Of a stretch of DNA of 64,000 nt, positions 18,303 to 27,689 are shown one piece after another (within the stretch, counting starts at the first letter, position 1; the number at the start of each line of letters is the position of its first letter). The translations under genes were made by a program, and so were the position numbers. The notes beneath the pieces were generated by a model. That model did no database searches. It worked only from the letters and a program-made list of their open reading frames with translations, and was not told the origin of the DNA. The stretch spans positions 1 to 64,000 of the forward strand of contig NZ_JAJKFV010000016.1 in the NCBI RefSeq assembly GCF_020966775.1. The letters are read 5' to 3'. Source of the DNA: Rhodopirellula halodulae (GTDB lineage: Bacteria > Planctomycetota > Planctomycetia > Pirellulales > Pirellulaceae).

Positions 18303-19562
18303 TCAGAATTCTTCGTCGATCACTTCTTTGGCTGCACGAGTCCCCAAAGCACCCCACAAACCGTAAGGGCTCTGTGCACCTGGGCGGTTGATGCCCGTGC
18401 CGTCCCAAATGACTGGAGGAGCTTCTTGGTTGCCGGCTTCGATCGAGTCGGTGATGAACTTGACCGCACCGTCGCCCATCAGCATGTGCACACCACCTTG
18501 GTGACGACTACTTGGTGCCACGTTACCGCCATCACGCTCTGGGAACCAATCGCCCGTTTGGAAAACACAAACTGGCGAGTTGGGAGGATTGACGGTGGTG
18601 ACCATCGACTGGGTTGGGTAACCGCTGTGCCAACGGAATCCACGTCCGTATCGCAACGTCCAACCGGTCGCATTGTTGGCACTGAGGTCAGTGGTGTCTA
18701 AGTAGAACTGAGGACGCTGTGGGTCCACGTACGCTTGCTGGAAGTTCACATCCGTTTTGCATTCCGCGTAGTTCGCAGCATTGGTGCGGTTATCAAGGTC
18801 GCCCAAGTCTGTCGCCAATTCACCTGCGGCGATGGTGTTGGACAAACCATCCAGCACGTCGCGGAAGCGAGTGGCGGTACGACCGATAAAGAAACCACGA
18901 GTCGCAGCAGGCGAACGTTCAGCAGGCCAGCCGCGACGAGCCGTCAGGTTCCATTCCCACGTGCCTTGAGTCATGTAATCGAACGCGTCGCCCATGCAGG
19001 CACCGTAGTTCGTTCGGCCGCGAGCAGGCGCTCCCTTTCCAGGGTCGCTGGGGCAGCGGAACCCGGGAACTTCGGTCAACCAAGGATCATAGTTGTTGCC
19101 CGCGTCACTGTCGGCAGCGTAACCGAACGCGGGGACGTCGATATTTCCATCGCCGTTGTTGTCACGAGGGTTGGCGATTTGTTCCCACAAGCCTTGCTGC
19201 TCGATGAAGGGAAGAATGCCGACAAGGAAGCTGTTGGTTCCCATCGCATTGCGATCTGGGTTGCCGCTGTTCCACGCGCTGCCGGCTGGCTCCTGGCTGT
19301 GCAACCAAACGCCTGCCCGGTGAGGACCAGACATTTGAGTTGGCAACATGTTGTAGGCCGAGTGGTAGTTATGCAGGGCCAAACCGATCTGCTTGAAATT
19401 GTTGCTGCAGCTCATGCGACGAGCTGCTTCGCGAGCGGCTTGCACGGCGGGCAGAAGCAGCCCAACGAGAACGCCGATGATCGCGATCACCACCAACAAT
19501 TCGACAAGCGTGAAACCGCTTTGCCGCTGGGGGTGAGTCAGACGGATACGAGAGTGTGTCAT
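18303..19562 (-). CDS. DUF1559 protein with type IV prepilin-like N-terminus
   Basis: 419 residues. The N-terminus has the class III prepilin signature [13 protein letters not shown] with a following hydrophobic helix, so it should be cut by a prepilin peptidase and anchored or assembled like a pseudopilin. The DUF1559 body begins with the invariant [15 protein letters not shown] and ends with the H-x9-G-D-G-A-V-K-F-I box (H-Q-G-G-V-H-M-L-M-G-D-G) and G-A-L-G-T-R-A-A-K. These proteins are hugely expanded in planctomycetes; their role is unknown, with surface fibre, secretion or adhesion proposed. First gene of a unit with the 57-residue lipoprotein. Confidence 0.93.
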   Translation of the reverse strand: MTHSRIRLTHPQRQSGFTLVELLVVIAIIGVLVGLLLPAVQAAREAARRMSCSNNFKQIGLALHNYHSAYNMLPTQMSGPHRAGVWLHSQEPAGSAWNSGNPDRNAMGTNSFLVGILPFIEQQGLWEQIANPRDNNGDGNIDVPAFGYAADSDAGNNYDPWLTEVPGFRCPSDPGKGAPARGRTNYGACMGDAFDYMTQGTWEWNLTARRGWPAERSPAATRGFFIGRTATRFRDVLDGLSNTIAAGELATDLGDLDNRTNAANYAECKTDVNFQQAYVDPQRPQFYLDTTDLSANNATGWTLRYGRGFRWHSGYPTQSMVTTVNPPNSPVCVFQTGDWFPERDGGNVAPSSRHQGGVHMLMGDGAVKFITDSIEAGNQEAPPVIWDGTGINRPGAQSPYGLWGALGTRAAKEVIDEEF

Positions 19563-20206
19563 CTGATTTCCTCAAAAGGACGGATAAGAAACAAAGAAAT
19601 TGCCGCAATGCAAATTTGAACGCGGCGTGTACCTAATCGTACCCGTTTCCCGAAGAACTGAAGGGCGAATAACACGCCCCCACGACACCCTGGAGAGCAC
19701 CAACGTGTCATTAATGGGTGAATCGCTCCATCCCAGTTGAGTGGCTCCGTATCAATTTGAAGCAAAGATGAATTTTGGGTTCAAATATATATATTCAATG
19801 TCTATGCAATTCAGACGACGCAACCACACCGCAAACTGCGAATGAAACCGGTCCCAAAACACCTATTTACTTTGCATGTAAAGTCAATTTACGTAAGACG
19901 TGAACTCACATGGTGGCACAACGAAAAGCGACACGCTCAGAACGAGCAACGTCGACCACGATTCGCCAGTTAGATATTTTGTCACACCCGAGCACGCAGC
20001 GTTGCATTCTGCGACGAGTCATTTTGTCTTTCATTCGACGCTCGAAATTGGACTGAAAATTTTCCGAAATTTTTCTCGATTCCCTCTGAACCAAGTGTCG
20101 CTCTCGAGGTTGGCTAGCCAAAGTCTTCAGCGATACGTTGAAGGCTTCAGCATTCGCGGGTGGTGTTGGCGCCTGCGTGATGACAACATGAATTCATCAC
20201 AGCCTC
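19563..20206. other. AT-rich intergenic region between divergent genes
   Basis: No gene supported. It holds the divergent promoters of the DUF1559 operon and the ASPIC gene. It is clearly more AT-rich than its surroundings, with an ATATATAT run near 19787-19795, an inverted ACTTT/AAAGT and the palindrome TTACGTAA at 19889-19896. Its function is not known. Confidence 0.5.
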
Positions 20207-23188
20207 ATGATCGGAATCAACGGTTTTCAAGCGGGGACATCGGTGGAGCCATTTCGACGCGCTGAACAAAACTGGATTTGGCAGATCACATGGATCCTTC
20301 TGTCGGTTGGATTCGTTGCCGGTTGTCGACCAGACACCAATTCGGAGCCGCCACGCGAGACATTCGCGACGCAGCCCACAATCTCAAACAGTCAACCGGA
20401 GAAGCCCTCACGAGAAACGGGTCAGCCAAATCCTTCTGCCAAGGAAACTCCGCATGACGAATGGACACGCTTGCAAACCGCGGTGGCCGTTGCCGATGCG
20501 AATCGGTTGGCTGAACGGCAAGTGCGATCCGGAACCGCAAGCGTGGATCAATCGCTGTCGCTGTTGACTCGCAATCGAGCCTTTCCTCCAGCCAGTTGGA
20601 GTCGTCCAGGCTTGACCACCCGTTCCCAAGCGATGTGGCACTTTGACCGCAGGGAATATGACGCCGCCCTGAGGTGTGCCTTTCGATCAGTGGACTCAGA
20701 CTCCAACAGCTCAGCCACCGCTGGACCGCAGGATTCTCAAATCGACACCGATTCAGCCGAGTGGCAAGCTTTTCACGGGCGTTTGCTGGCGGAGGCTCAA
20801 CGACTGGACGAGTTGCCAGCATGGTTGGAAGCATGCGACGACGAGACTCGGCGACACGCACACTTCTGGGCGGCTCTTGGGATTTGGTTAGGCAGCCACC
20901 AAAAACACCGTGCGGCAGTCGGAGCTTCTCTGCAAGCGATTCGAATGGACCCGACGGACCAGCTCACGGTGCAACGAGTTGGCAATTGGCTGCATGCGTT
21001 GGACCAAGAAAACGAAGCCGAACTGTTCTACCGACGAGCCCGAGCAATCGCCGAAACCATCGCCTTGCGCGACCAATGGCATCAGCTACAGGAGGTACCT
21101 CAGTCTCCAAAACCAAAACGATTGGCCGACAGCCAGACATTCCAAGTCGCGGATTTGCTTGCCAAGCAATTGATGGAAGCGGGGCGTCCCTTCGAATCCT
21201 TTCAGTGGACCCTGCATCAATTGGATGTTGCCGAAAGTATCCTCAGAGTGTCGACGCAATCGATGCAGAAACGTCGTTTGGTCTTGCAGAAAATGAACGC
21301 CCTCTCCCAAACGCCTGACATCGCGGCGATCCTGGCGGAGGAGCACATCTTGCAAATGCAACCGAGCGAGTTTCCGTTTCAACCGGACTTGCGAGAGGTG
21401 CTCGCAGCCTCCGTTGCCAACCACTCTTCCGAACACAACGACGACTTGCAGGAGATCAATATGGACGCTTCGTCGATCAAACTCCAAGACGTCGCGGGAG
21501 AAGTCGGGTTGCAATTTCGATTCTGGCCACGAGAACATCGTTCACGAACCTCAAACGCTTTCGCAGATGACCTGACGTTGCCAACCGAATCCTTGCGAAT
21601 GCACGAGGCGTTGGGATCCGGAATCGGCGTGTTGGATTTCGATCGGGACGGCTGGCCTGATTTGGTGTTCGGACAAGGTGATTGCGATCCACCCAACCTC
21701 GTTTCGACGTCCAGCGATCAACTGTTCCGAAACCTGGGCGGGACGTTTCGCAACGAGACTCAGCACGCCGGCTATCTCAACCGAAGGTACGCTTTTGGTG
21801 TCGCGGTGGGAGACATCAACCAAGACGGCTTCGACGATCTGTTCATCGCGAATCTTGGCGTGAACGTTCTGTTGATCAACAACGCCGATGGAACCTTCCG
21901 GGAAAGCACGTCGAACCTCGGCGATCAAAGCGTGCCCGGGTTCGAGGGGGCCTTCACGACTTCCGCAGCGATTGCTGATTTGAATGGCGACGGGTTGCCT
22001 GATTTGTTCGAAGCCAATTACGTCGAACGCGAAGGATTGATGCAGCGATTGCCGCCCGATGAAAATGGCCGCGTGCCGCAAAAGACTCCGCGTAGCTTGT
22101 TCGCGGAGCCCGACCGAGTTTGGTTGCAAAAGGGTTCGGGAGGCTGGCGTGTGCAAACCATCGGAAGCGATGTGGCCCGGCCCGGAACATCGTTGGGGTT
22201 GATCATCGGAAACTTGACTCGCGAAGGATCGGCCGAGCCGGACAAACAATTCGACATGCCCCAGGTCAACGAAGTGTTGGTGGGCAATGACGCTCGCCCG
22301 AATCACTTTCTACGTCGATCCAAAGAAATGACGACTTGGTCCGAGAGCGCGACCGTTGCGGGACTGGCCAACAATGTGGAAGGCTTGCCCACCGCTTGCA
22401 TGGGAATCGCTGCCGCCGATTTCGATCAGAACGGCGGCTTGGATTTTTTCATTACCAACTTTTCGACTGAATCTGTTTCGCTATTCCTCAAGAACAATTC
22501 GGGGGCTTACACCGATCAATGCGTTCGCAAAGGTTTGTCGTCGGCGACGCGGCCGATGGTCGGTTTCGGGTGCAAGGCAATGGACCTGAATCGCGACGGT
22601 TGGCTGGATGTTTGTTTGGTCAACGGACACATCGACGACCTGCCCGGTGAAGACTACAAGATGCCGCCGCAGTGCTTTTTGGGTCGAGGCAAGGAGGCAT
22701 CCACCGACACGTCCGATCCTGCCAATCGAACGCTGCTCGATTTTGTCCCAGCGATACCGAACGACCCGAATGGCTACTGGACCACGCCCGCCTTGGGACG
22801 CGTGATGGCGCGAGTCGACTACAACCGCGACGGTCGTTCTGATTTGGTTGTCAATCACTTGGACAAAGACGTGGCTCTGCTTCGCAACGACAGCGAAGGC
22901 GAGGGGCATTCCATTCGCCTCGATCTGATCGGCACAATTTCAGAACGCGATGCGATTGGGGCTCGGGTTGAGGTGCAAACCGACGCAGGCAAACGATTCG
23001 CCGATGTTGTTGCTGGTGATGGTTACATGTGCACCGACGAGTCCGTCGTGGAGATTCCATTGGGGCTCGCCAATCCAGAGACGGTGACCGTTCATTGGCC
23101 GTCCGGGTCCATTCAACAGTTTGCATGGGACAATGAATGGACCGGTCGTCTGATGACGATCGTCGAGGGCCAATCGTTTTGGTGGTGA
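20207..23188 (+). CDS. FG-GAP/VCBS repeat lipoprotein with C-terminal ASPIC/UnbV domain
   Basis: 993 residues with a lipobox V-A-G-C at Cys40 after a hydrophobic stretch. Residues about 60-420 are helical and TPR-like. From about 470 there are at least six FG-GAP calcium-blade motifs: DFDRDGWPD, DINQDGFDD, DLNGDGLPD, DFDQNGGLD, DLNRDGWLD and DYNRDGRSD. The end (about 895-980) is the UnbV/ASPIC domain with G-A-R-V-E-V, V-A-G-D-G-Y-M-C and V-H-W-P-S-G. Such CRTAC-like proteins form a seven-bladed propeller on the cell surface and probably bind partners or polymers; the planctomycete copies are uncharacterised. It stands just before a LolD-like ATPase gene. Confidence 0.9.
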   Translation: MIGINGFQAGTSVEPFRRAEQNWIWQITWILLSVGFVAGCRPDTNSEPPRETFATQPTISNSQPEKPSRETGQPNPSAKETPHDEWTRLQTAVAVADANRLAERQVRSGTASVDQSLSLLTRNRAFPPASWSRPGLTTRSQAMWHFDRREYDAALRCAFRSVDSDSNSSATAGPQDSQIDTDSAEWQAFHGRLLAEAQRLDELPAWLEACDDETRRHAHFWAALGIWLGSHQKHRAAVGASLQAIRMDPTDQLTVQRVGNWLHALDQENEAELFYRRARAIAETIALRDQWHQLQEVPQSPKPKRLADSQTFQVADLLAKQLMEAGRPFESFQWTLHQLDVAESILRVSTQSMQKRRLVLQKMNALSQTPDIAAILAEEHILQMQPSEFPFQPDLREVLAASVANHSSEHNDDLQEINMDASSIKLQDVAGEVGLQFRFWPREHRSRTSNAFADDLTLPTESLRMHEALGSGIGVLDFDRDGWPDLVFGQGDCDPPNLVSTSSDQLFRNLGGTFRNETQHAGYLNRRYAFGVAVGDINQDGFDDLFIANLGVNVLLINNADGTFRESTSNLGDQSVPGFEGAFTTSAAIADLNGDGLPDLFEANYVEREGLMQRLPPDENGRVPQKTPRSLFAEPDRVWLQKGSGGWRVQTIGSDVARPGTSLGLIIGNLTREGSAEPDKQFDMPQVNEVLVGNDARPNHFLRRSKEMTTWSESATVAGLANNVEGLPTACMGIAAADFDQNGGLDFFITNFSTESVSLFLKNNSGAYTDQCVRKGLSSATRPMVGFGCKAMDLNRDGWLDVCLVNGHIDDLPGEDYKMPPQCFLGRGKEASTDTSDPANRTLLDFVPAIPNDPNGYWTTPALGRVMARVDYNRDGRSDLVVNHLDKDVALLRNDSEGEGHSIRLDLIGTISERDAIGARVEVQTDAGKRFADVVAGDGYMCTDESVVEIPLGLANPETVTVHWPSGSIQQFAWDNEWTGRLMTIVEGQSFWW

Positions 23189-23243
23189 TCGAGGGTGAGC
23201 CACTCCATCGCGACGATCCGTGACAACAGTGTTAAACTGAATC

Positions 23244-23969
23244 GTGTCCGTTTCAGTTGCCCATCCGGAGTGCACGGAAGTGTTGCGAGTATCCGATCTC
23301 ACCAAATCCTATCCCACCGCAGGAGAACCGCTGTCGGTGCTTCGCGGCGTTCAGTTGGAGCTGGCTCCGGGGGAGTCCGCCGCGATCGTGGGCCCCAGCG
23401 GTAGCGGTAAAACAACGCTGTTGCAAATTCTCGGCACCTTGGACGAACCGGATTCGGGCAGCGTGACCATTCAGGGCGAAGATCCGTTCGCATTGGGACC
23501 GAAAGAACGAGCCGCGTATCGCAATCAAACCATCGGTTTCATCTTTCAAGATCATCATCTGTTGCCACAATTGTCGGTCACGGAAAACGTGCTGATCCCA
23601 GCACTCGCCAGTGGCAAACCGAGCTCCGATGACGTCACGCGAGCCGGAACGTTGATTGATGCGGTTGGATTGTCGCATCGCGCCGGGCATTTGCCTCGCG
23701 AGTTATCAGGCGGCGAACGAGAACGGGTGGCCATCGCTCGCGCGTTGTTAATGCAACCGGCGGTGTTGTTGGCGGATGAACCAACGGGAAATCTGGATGC
23801 GAAAACCGCCAAAACCATCACCGAGTTGTTGCTGCGTTTGCAGGCCGAACAGAACACGGTCCTCGTCACGGTGACTCACTCGTTGACCTTGGCCGATGAC
23901 ATGCATCAACGCTATGAACTGGTCGATGGCCAATTGGTCCAACGGGAACGATTCGGGATCACCGCATGA
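23244..23969 (+). CDS. LolD/MacB-type ABC transporter ATP-binding protein
   Basis: 241 residues, GTG start. Walker A GPSGSGKTT with Lys56, Q-loop in IFQDHHLLPQ, signature LSGGERERVAIARAL (154 on), Walker B VLLADEP (174-180) with catalytic Glu179, D-loop and His212. The pattern, especially the short loops and ADEPTGNLD, is that of the LolD/MacB/FtsE group that powers lipoprotein release or efflux through an FtsX-like permease. No permease is next to it; instead its stop overlaps the DUF58 start (ATGA). The permease must lie elsewhere or be shared. Confidence 0.92.
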   Translation: MSVSVAHPECTEVLRVSDLTKSYPTAGEPLSVLRGVQLELAPGESAAIVGPSGSGKTTLLQILGTLDEPDSGSVTIQGEDPFALGPKERAAYRNQTIGFIFQDHHLLPQLSVTENVLIPALASGKPSSDDVTRAGTLIDAVGLSHRAGHLPRELSGGERERVAIARALLMQPAVLLADEPTGNLDAKTAKTITELLLRLQAEQNTVLVTVTHSLTLADDMHQRYELVDGQLVQRERFGITA

Positions 23970-24853
23970 GTTCGTCGCTGTCGCCTGAAACGTTGCAGCA
24001 AATCAAGCGGCTGGACCTGAAGGCACGCATGGTGGTGCGCGGATTTTTGCAAGGATTGCACAGCAGTCCGCTGCAAGGTTTTTCCGTCCAGTTCAGTGAT
24101 CACCGCCGTTATTCGCGAGGCGATGACCCGAAGCTGATCGATTGGTTAGTGTACGCCAAGACAGACAAGCACTACATCAAACGCTTCGAGGCGGAGACCA
24201 ATCTGACGGGTTACCTGTTGATGGACTTGTCGAAATCGATGGGGTTTCGCCAAGGCGACTCGATGACCAAGTTTGAATATTCCACTTGTTTGGCCGCCGC
24301 ACTGACCTATTTGATGTCGCTGCAAAAAGACCCCGTGGGTTTGCTGACGTTCGACGACAAATTGCGAGCGATCCTGCCGGCACGCAGTCGGCGAGGGCAC
24401 TTGGGGGATGTTTTGGCGGCGTTGTCAGGCATGACTCCCGAAGGAACAACCGAGCTACCCAAGTGCTTGGTTCAAGTCGCCGCGATGCTGAAACAACACA
24501 GCTTGGTGATGCTGTTTTCCGATTTGTTGGGTGACCCGGAGGAAACACTAGCGGCGCTGGGACGACTTCGTCACGGCGGACACGACGTGATTGTTTTTCA
24601 TGTGATGGACGACGCGGAGGTCCGTTTTCCATACGACGGTCCAATCGAATTTGAAGACCCTGAAACCGGCGAGTTGATCAGCGTGGATGCCACCGGGTTT
24701 CGAGCCGAGTACCTGGATCAAGTCGAAGCGTTTCGCGAAACCTATTCGCGTGGATGTGCCGCCCTGCGAATTGACTATGTTCCGCTCGACACCAGCATGC
24801 CGTTTGACCGGGCTCTCACCGAGTACCTGCAACAAAGACAAGCAAGGCTCTGA
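23966..24853 (+). CDS. DUF58 protein with von Willebrand A-like fold
   Basis: 295 residues, no membrane span. The DUF58 signature is at about 43-65: F-S-D-H-R-R-Y-S-R-G-D-D-P-K-L-I-D-W. The region after it looks like a VWA domain with a MIDAS-like D-L-S-K-S-M (aspartate, serine) near residue 92. DUF58 proteins usually sit with MoxR ATPases and act as adaptors in assembly or activation systems. Here there is no MoxR neighbour; it is translationally coupled to the LolD-like ATPase instead. Confidence 0.9.
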   Translation: MSSSLSPETLQQIKRLDLKARMVVRGFLQGLHSSPLQGFSVQFSDHRRYSRGDDPKLIDWLVYAKTDKHYIKRFEAETNLTGYLLMDLSKSMGFRQGDSMTKFEYSTCLAAALTYLMSLQKDPVGLLTFDDKLRAILPARSRRGHLGDVLAALSGMTPEGTTELPKCLVQVAAMLKQHSLVMLFSDLLGDPEETLAALGRLRHGGHDVIVFHVMDDAEVRFPYDGPIEFEDPETGELISVDATGFRAEYLDQVEAFRETYSRGCAALRIDYVPLDTSMPFDRALTEYLQQRQARL

Positions 24854-24879
24854 GTTCTAAAATTGTCGTCTATTGGCGA

Positions 24880-26110
24880 TGGTCGATCGATTGGGTCCGG
24901 GATCTCGTGTCGCAGGTTGCGATGAAACGCGCCCAATAGCCGACGTGCGTTCGCACCAGTTGCCACAACGTGCGTTTGACGTAACACGTAGGTCCGGTTC
25001 CACCGGACGCTTGAGGTTGACCTCTTCGAGAGATTGTTGTTTCGAGCGAGACGCATCATTGGCAATGGGCAGTCGCTGGGCATAGCGAATGCCAACCGCG
25101 GCTAACGCCGATCGGCTACTGGGTGGCTCGACAGGGTGCGGTTTGTTGGTGATGGTCAATCGATTGGCCTCCGGGATCTCGTGTCGCATACTGCGATGGA
25201 ACGCACTGTATAGCCGACGTGCGTTAGCACCGGTTGTCACGACGAACGCCCAGCCGATGCAAGCTGAGGGAACAGAGGTCGATTGGTCGAGCCGACCAGC
25301 AAAACCGAGCGAGCGAAGCGAGCGACGGCAGGATTGATGGCAAAGTCACTCGGGGCATTTGGTCGGCTGGTTGTGCGATGCAGGCACCGACGGGCACGGC
25401 CAACCGCGGCTAACGCCGAACGGCTACTGGGTTGCTCGATTCAGTTGACTGGATGGCGATTTCAGAGTGCGTGCCGTAGGTCCGGTTCCACCGGACATTT
25501 GCGGTTGGCCACGCCGAGCGGATTGTTATTTCGAGCGAGTCGCATTGTTAGCGATGGGCAGTCGCTCGGGCTGGCAAATGCCAACCGCGGCTAACGCCGA
25601 TCGGCTACTGGGTTGCTCGACAGGGTGCGGTTTGTTGGTGATGGTCAATCGATTGGCGTCCGGGATCTCGTGTCGCATGCTGCGATGGAACGAACCCAAC
25701 AGCCGATGTGCGTTAGCACCGGTTGTCACGACGAACGCCCAGCCGATGCAAGCTGAGGGAACAGAGGTCGATTGGTCGAGCCGACCAGCAAAACCGAGCG
25801 AGCGAAGCGAGCGACGGCAGGATTGATGGCAAAGTCACTCGGGGCATTTGGTCGGCTGGTTGTGCGATGCAGGCACCGACGGGCACGGCCAACCGCGGCT
25901 AACGCCGATCGGCTACTGGGTTGCTCGATTCAGTTGACTGGATGGCGATTTCAGAGTGCGTGCCGTAGGTCCGGTTCCACCGGACATTTGCGGTTGGCCA
26001 CGCCGAGCGGACTGTTATTTCGAGCGAGTCGAATCATTGGCGATGGGCAGTCGCTCGGCCTGGCAAATGCCAACCGCGGCTAACGCCGATCGGCTACGAG
26101 GTTGCTCGAT
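24880..26110. repeat. 489-bp tandem duplication with internal palindromes
   Basis: GCCAACCGCGGCTAACGCCG recurs at 25091, 25580 and 26069, exactly 489 bases apart, and nearly all of the sequence between is conserved, giving two full units plus a diverged partial unit on the left. Each unit contains GTAGGTCCGG..CCGGAC (24988, 25475, about 25964), a second GCTAACGCCGATCGGC palindrome, and GCGAGCGAAGCGAGCGA. The open frames in this stretch repeat with the same period and are not genes. Confidence 0.92.
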
Positions 26111-26176
26111 TTGGTTGATTGAGCGAACGCGCTGGGTATCTCCGGCACGGACGGATCAATTGACTTGGATCTGTCT

Positions 26177-27412
26177 CTAACCTTCGGTTTGATTGACGCT
26201 GGTTGGTTGCGTGGAGGATGCCTTGCGATGTTCGGTGCGGAACTCACCCGGGGCTTGGCCGGTTTCTCGTTTGAACACGGCACCGAGACTTTCCTTGTGC
26301 GTGTAGCCGGCCATGGGGGCGATCTGCTCCAGCGTCATATCCGTGTCAATCAGCAGTTGCTTGACCCGAGCGACTTGTGTCATCGTGATTTGATGATGCG
26401 GGGTGTGACCGAGCACGTCTCGAAAGCGTCGCTCCAATTGTCGGCGCGACAGCGAGGTGATCTCAACAACATCCCCCACGTTGATACCGCTGCACGCGTT
26501 GTGGCGAATGTAGCGGCACACCCTCGCGAGCTCCGCATCCTCCACCGCGACGACTTTGGTCGACAAACGCTCGGTCACCGACAGCGGCGCGATGCGTTCG
26601 GTGTCACGGGCCGGCTTCTGTCCAGCGAGCATACCATCCAAAATTTCCGCCGCGCGGTAGCCGGCACCTTCCGCATCAGGACGAACGCTTGACAACGTCG
26701 GATCGCAAATGGAGCAAAGCGTGTCATCGTCATCCACGCCGATGACCCCGACATCATCCGGCACCGCGATGTTGGCGATACGACATGCATTCAAGACCTG
26801 CTGCCCGCGAATGTCGTTGCATACGAACAAACCGGTGGGTCGCTTGAGCGTGGACAACCACTGCGCCAGAGATTCTTGCTCGACCACGCCGGCTCGTTCC
26901 AGTTCAGTGAGCGCCACACCGGGAGCACCGGGCGATTGATACTCCGTGAACTCACACTTCGCGGCGCGAACCAATTCACGAAACGCGGCCAACCGCTCAT
27001 CCGAATACTTTGCAAACCGAAAGCCGCAAAATGCAAAACGCCGAAAGCCGCGTTCCCACAAATGTTCAAACGCCATTTGCGAAACGCGTTGATTGTCCGC
27101 TTCGACTTGAGGCACGCCCGTGAACTTGCGATTGCAACGCACATCGACGACGGGCACGCGAAGCTGTCGCAAGGGTTCGATCGTGTGTTGATCGACTCGA
27201 GCGATCACGCCGTCAACTCGGGTGCGTGAGATCCAATTCGGCACGCCCGAATCCAGCGTCATCTCCTCGTGCAGCAAGGACCAATCCGCTTGAGTGCGGG
27301 CATACAACGAAATGCCCCGCAACATTTCGCGACCGTACGCTCGCGACACTTCGACCAGCAAAGCGATTCTGGGTCGGTGGTTGGTCTTCAACGATTCCGC
27401 CTCAATCCACAA
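26177..27412 (-). CDS. XylR-like transcription regulator (sugar-binding domain plus AraC HTH)
   Basis: 411 residues. Residues about 14-290 form a LacI/PurR-type periplasmic-binding-protein domain (R-I-A-L-L-V-E-V-S-R, V-I-A-R-V, V-D-V-R-C-N, GLFVCNDIRGQQV and D-V-G-V-I-G-V-D-D-D). A C-terminal AraC/XylS DNA-binding domain follows at about 300-395 with two helix-turn-helices (SLSRRQLERRFRDVLG and TLEQIAPMAGYTHKESLGAV). This is the layout of E. coli XylR, which activates pentose genes. No transport or catabolic gene is next to it, so the inducer and target are unknown. The upstream gap to 27690 shows no gene. Confidence 0.9.
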   Translation of the reverse strand: MWIEAESLKTNHRPRIALLVEVSRAYGREMLRGISLYARTQADWSLLHEEMTLDSGVPNWISRTRVDGVIARVDQHTIEPLRQLRVPVVDVRCNRKFTGVPQVEADNQRVSQMAFEHLWERGFRRFAFCGFRFAKYSDERLAAFRELVRAAKCEFTEYQSPGAPGVALTELERAGVVEQESLAQWLSTLKRPTGLFVCNDIRGQQVLNACRIANIAVPDDVGVIGVDDDDTLCSICDPTLSSVRPDAEGAGYRAAEILDGMLAGQKPARDTERIAPLSVTERLSTKVVAVEDAELARVCRYIRHNACSGINVGDVVEITSLSRRQLERRFRDVLGHTPHHQITMTQVARVKQLLIDTDMTLEQIAPMAGYTHKESLGAVFKRETGQAPGEFRTEHRKASSTQPTSVNQTEG

Positions 27413-27689
27413 TACACACGACGCAAGCTCCGCACCGGACGTCGCAAAACATTACTCCAAGACTCCTTCACCAAGAGTCTATACAGAAACCAGAAATTAG
27501 CAGAGAAATTCTTAGCAAGCAAATGACGACAAGAGCACAAAACACGGGCGTTTAGCCAGCCGAAAACCACGTTGACGCAAAGACCAAATTCCGAGACGCA
27601 AAAAAACATCGTTTTACCGAGATCGTTCACCACCATGAGGTGGCTCTTCTTCACCCCCCTTTTCACTTGATCTCTTCGAAGGTGTTTTT

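Noticed and set aside
24860-26180. Open frames of 60-119 codons in the 489-bp repeat
   Set aside because: Same frames recur at +489 with repeat-derived sequence; no ribosome-binding sites or domains.
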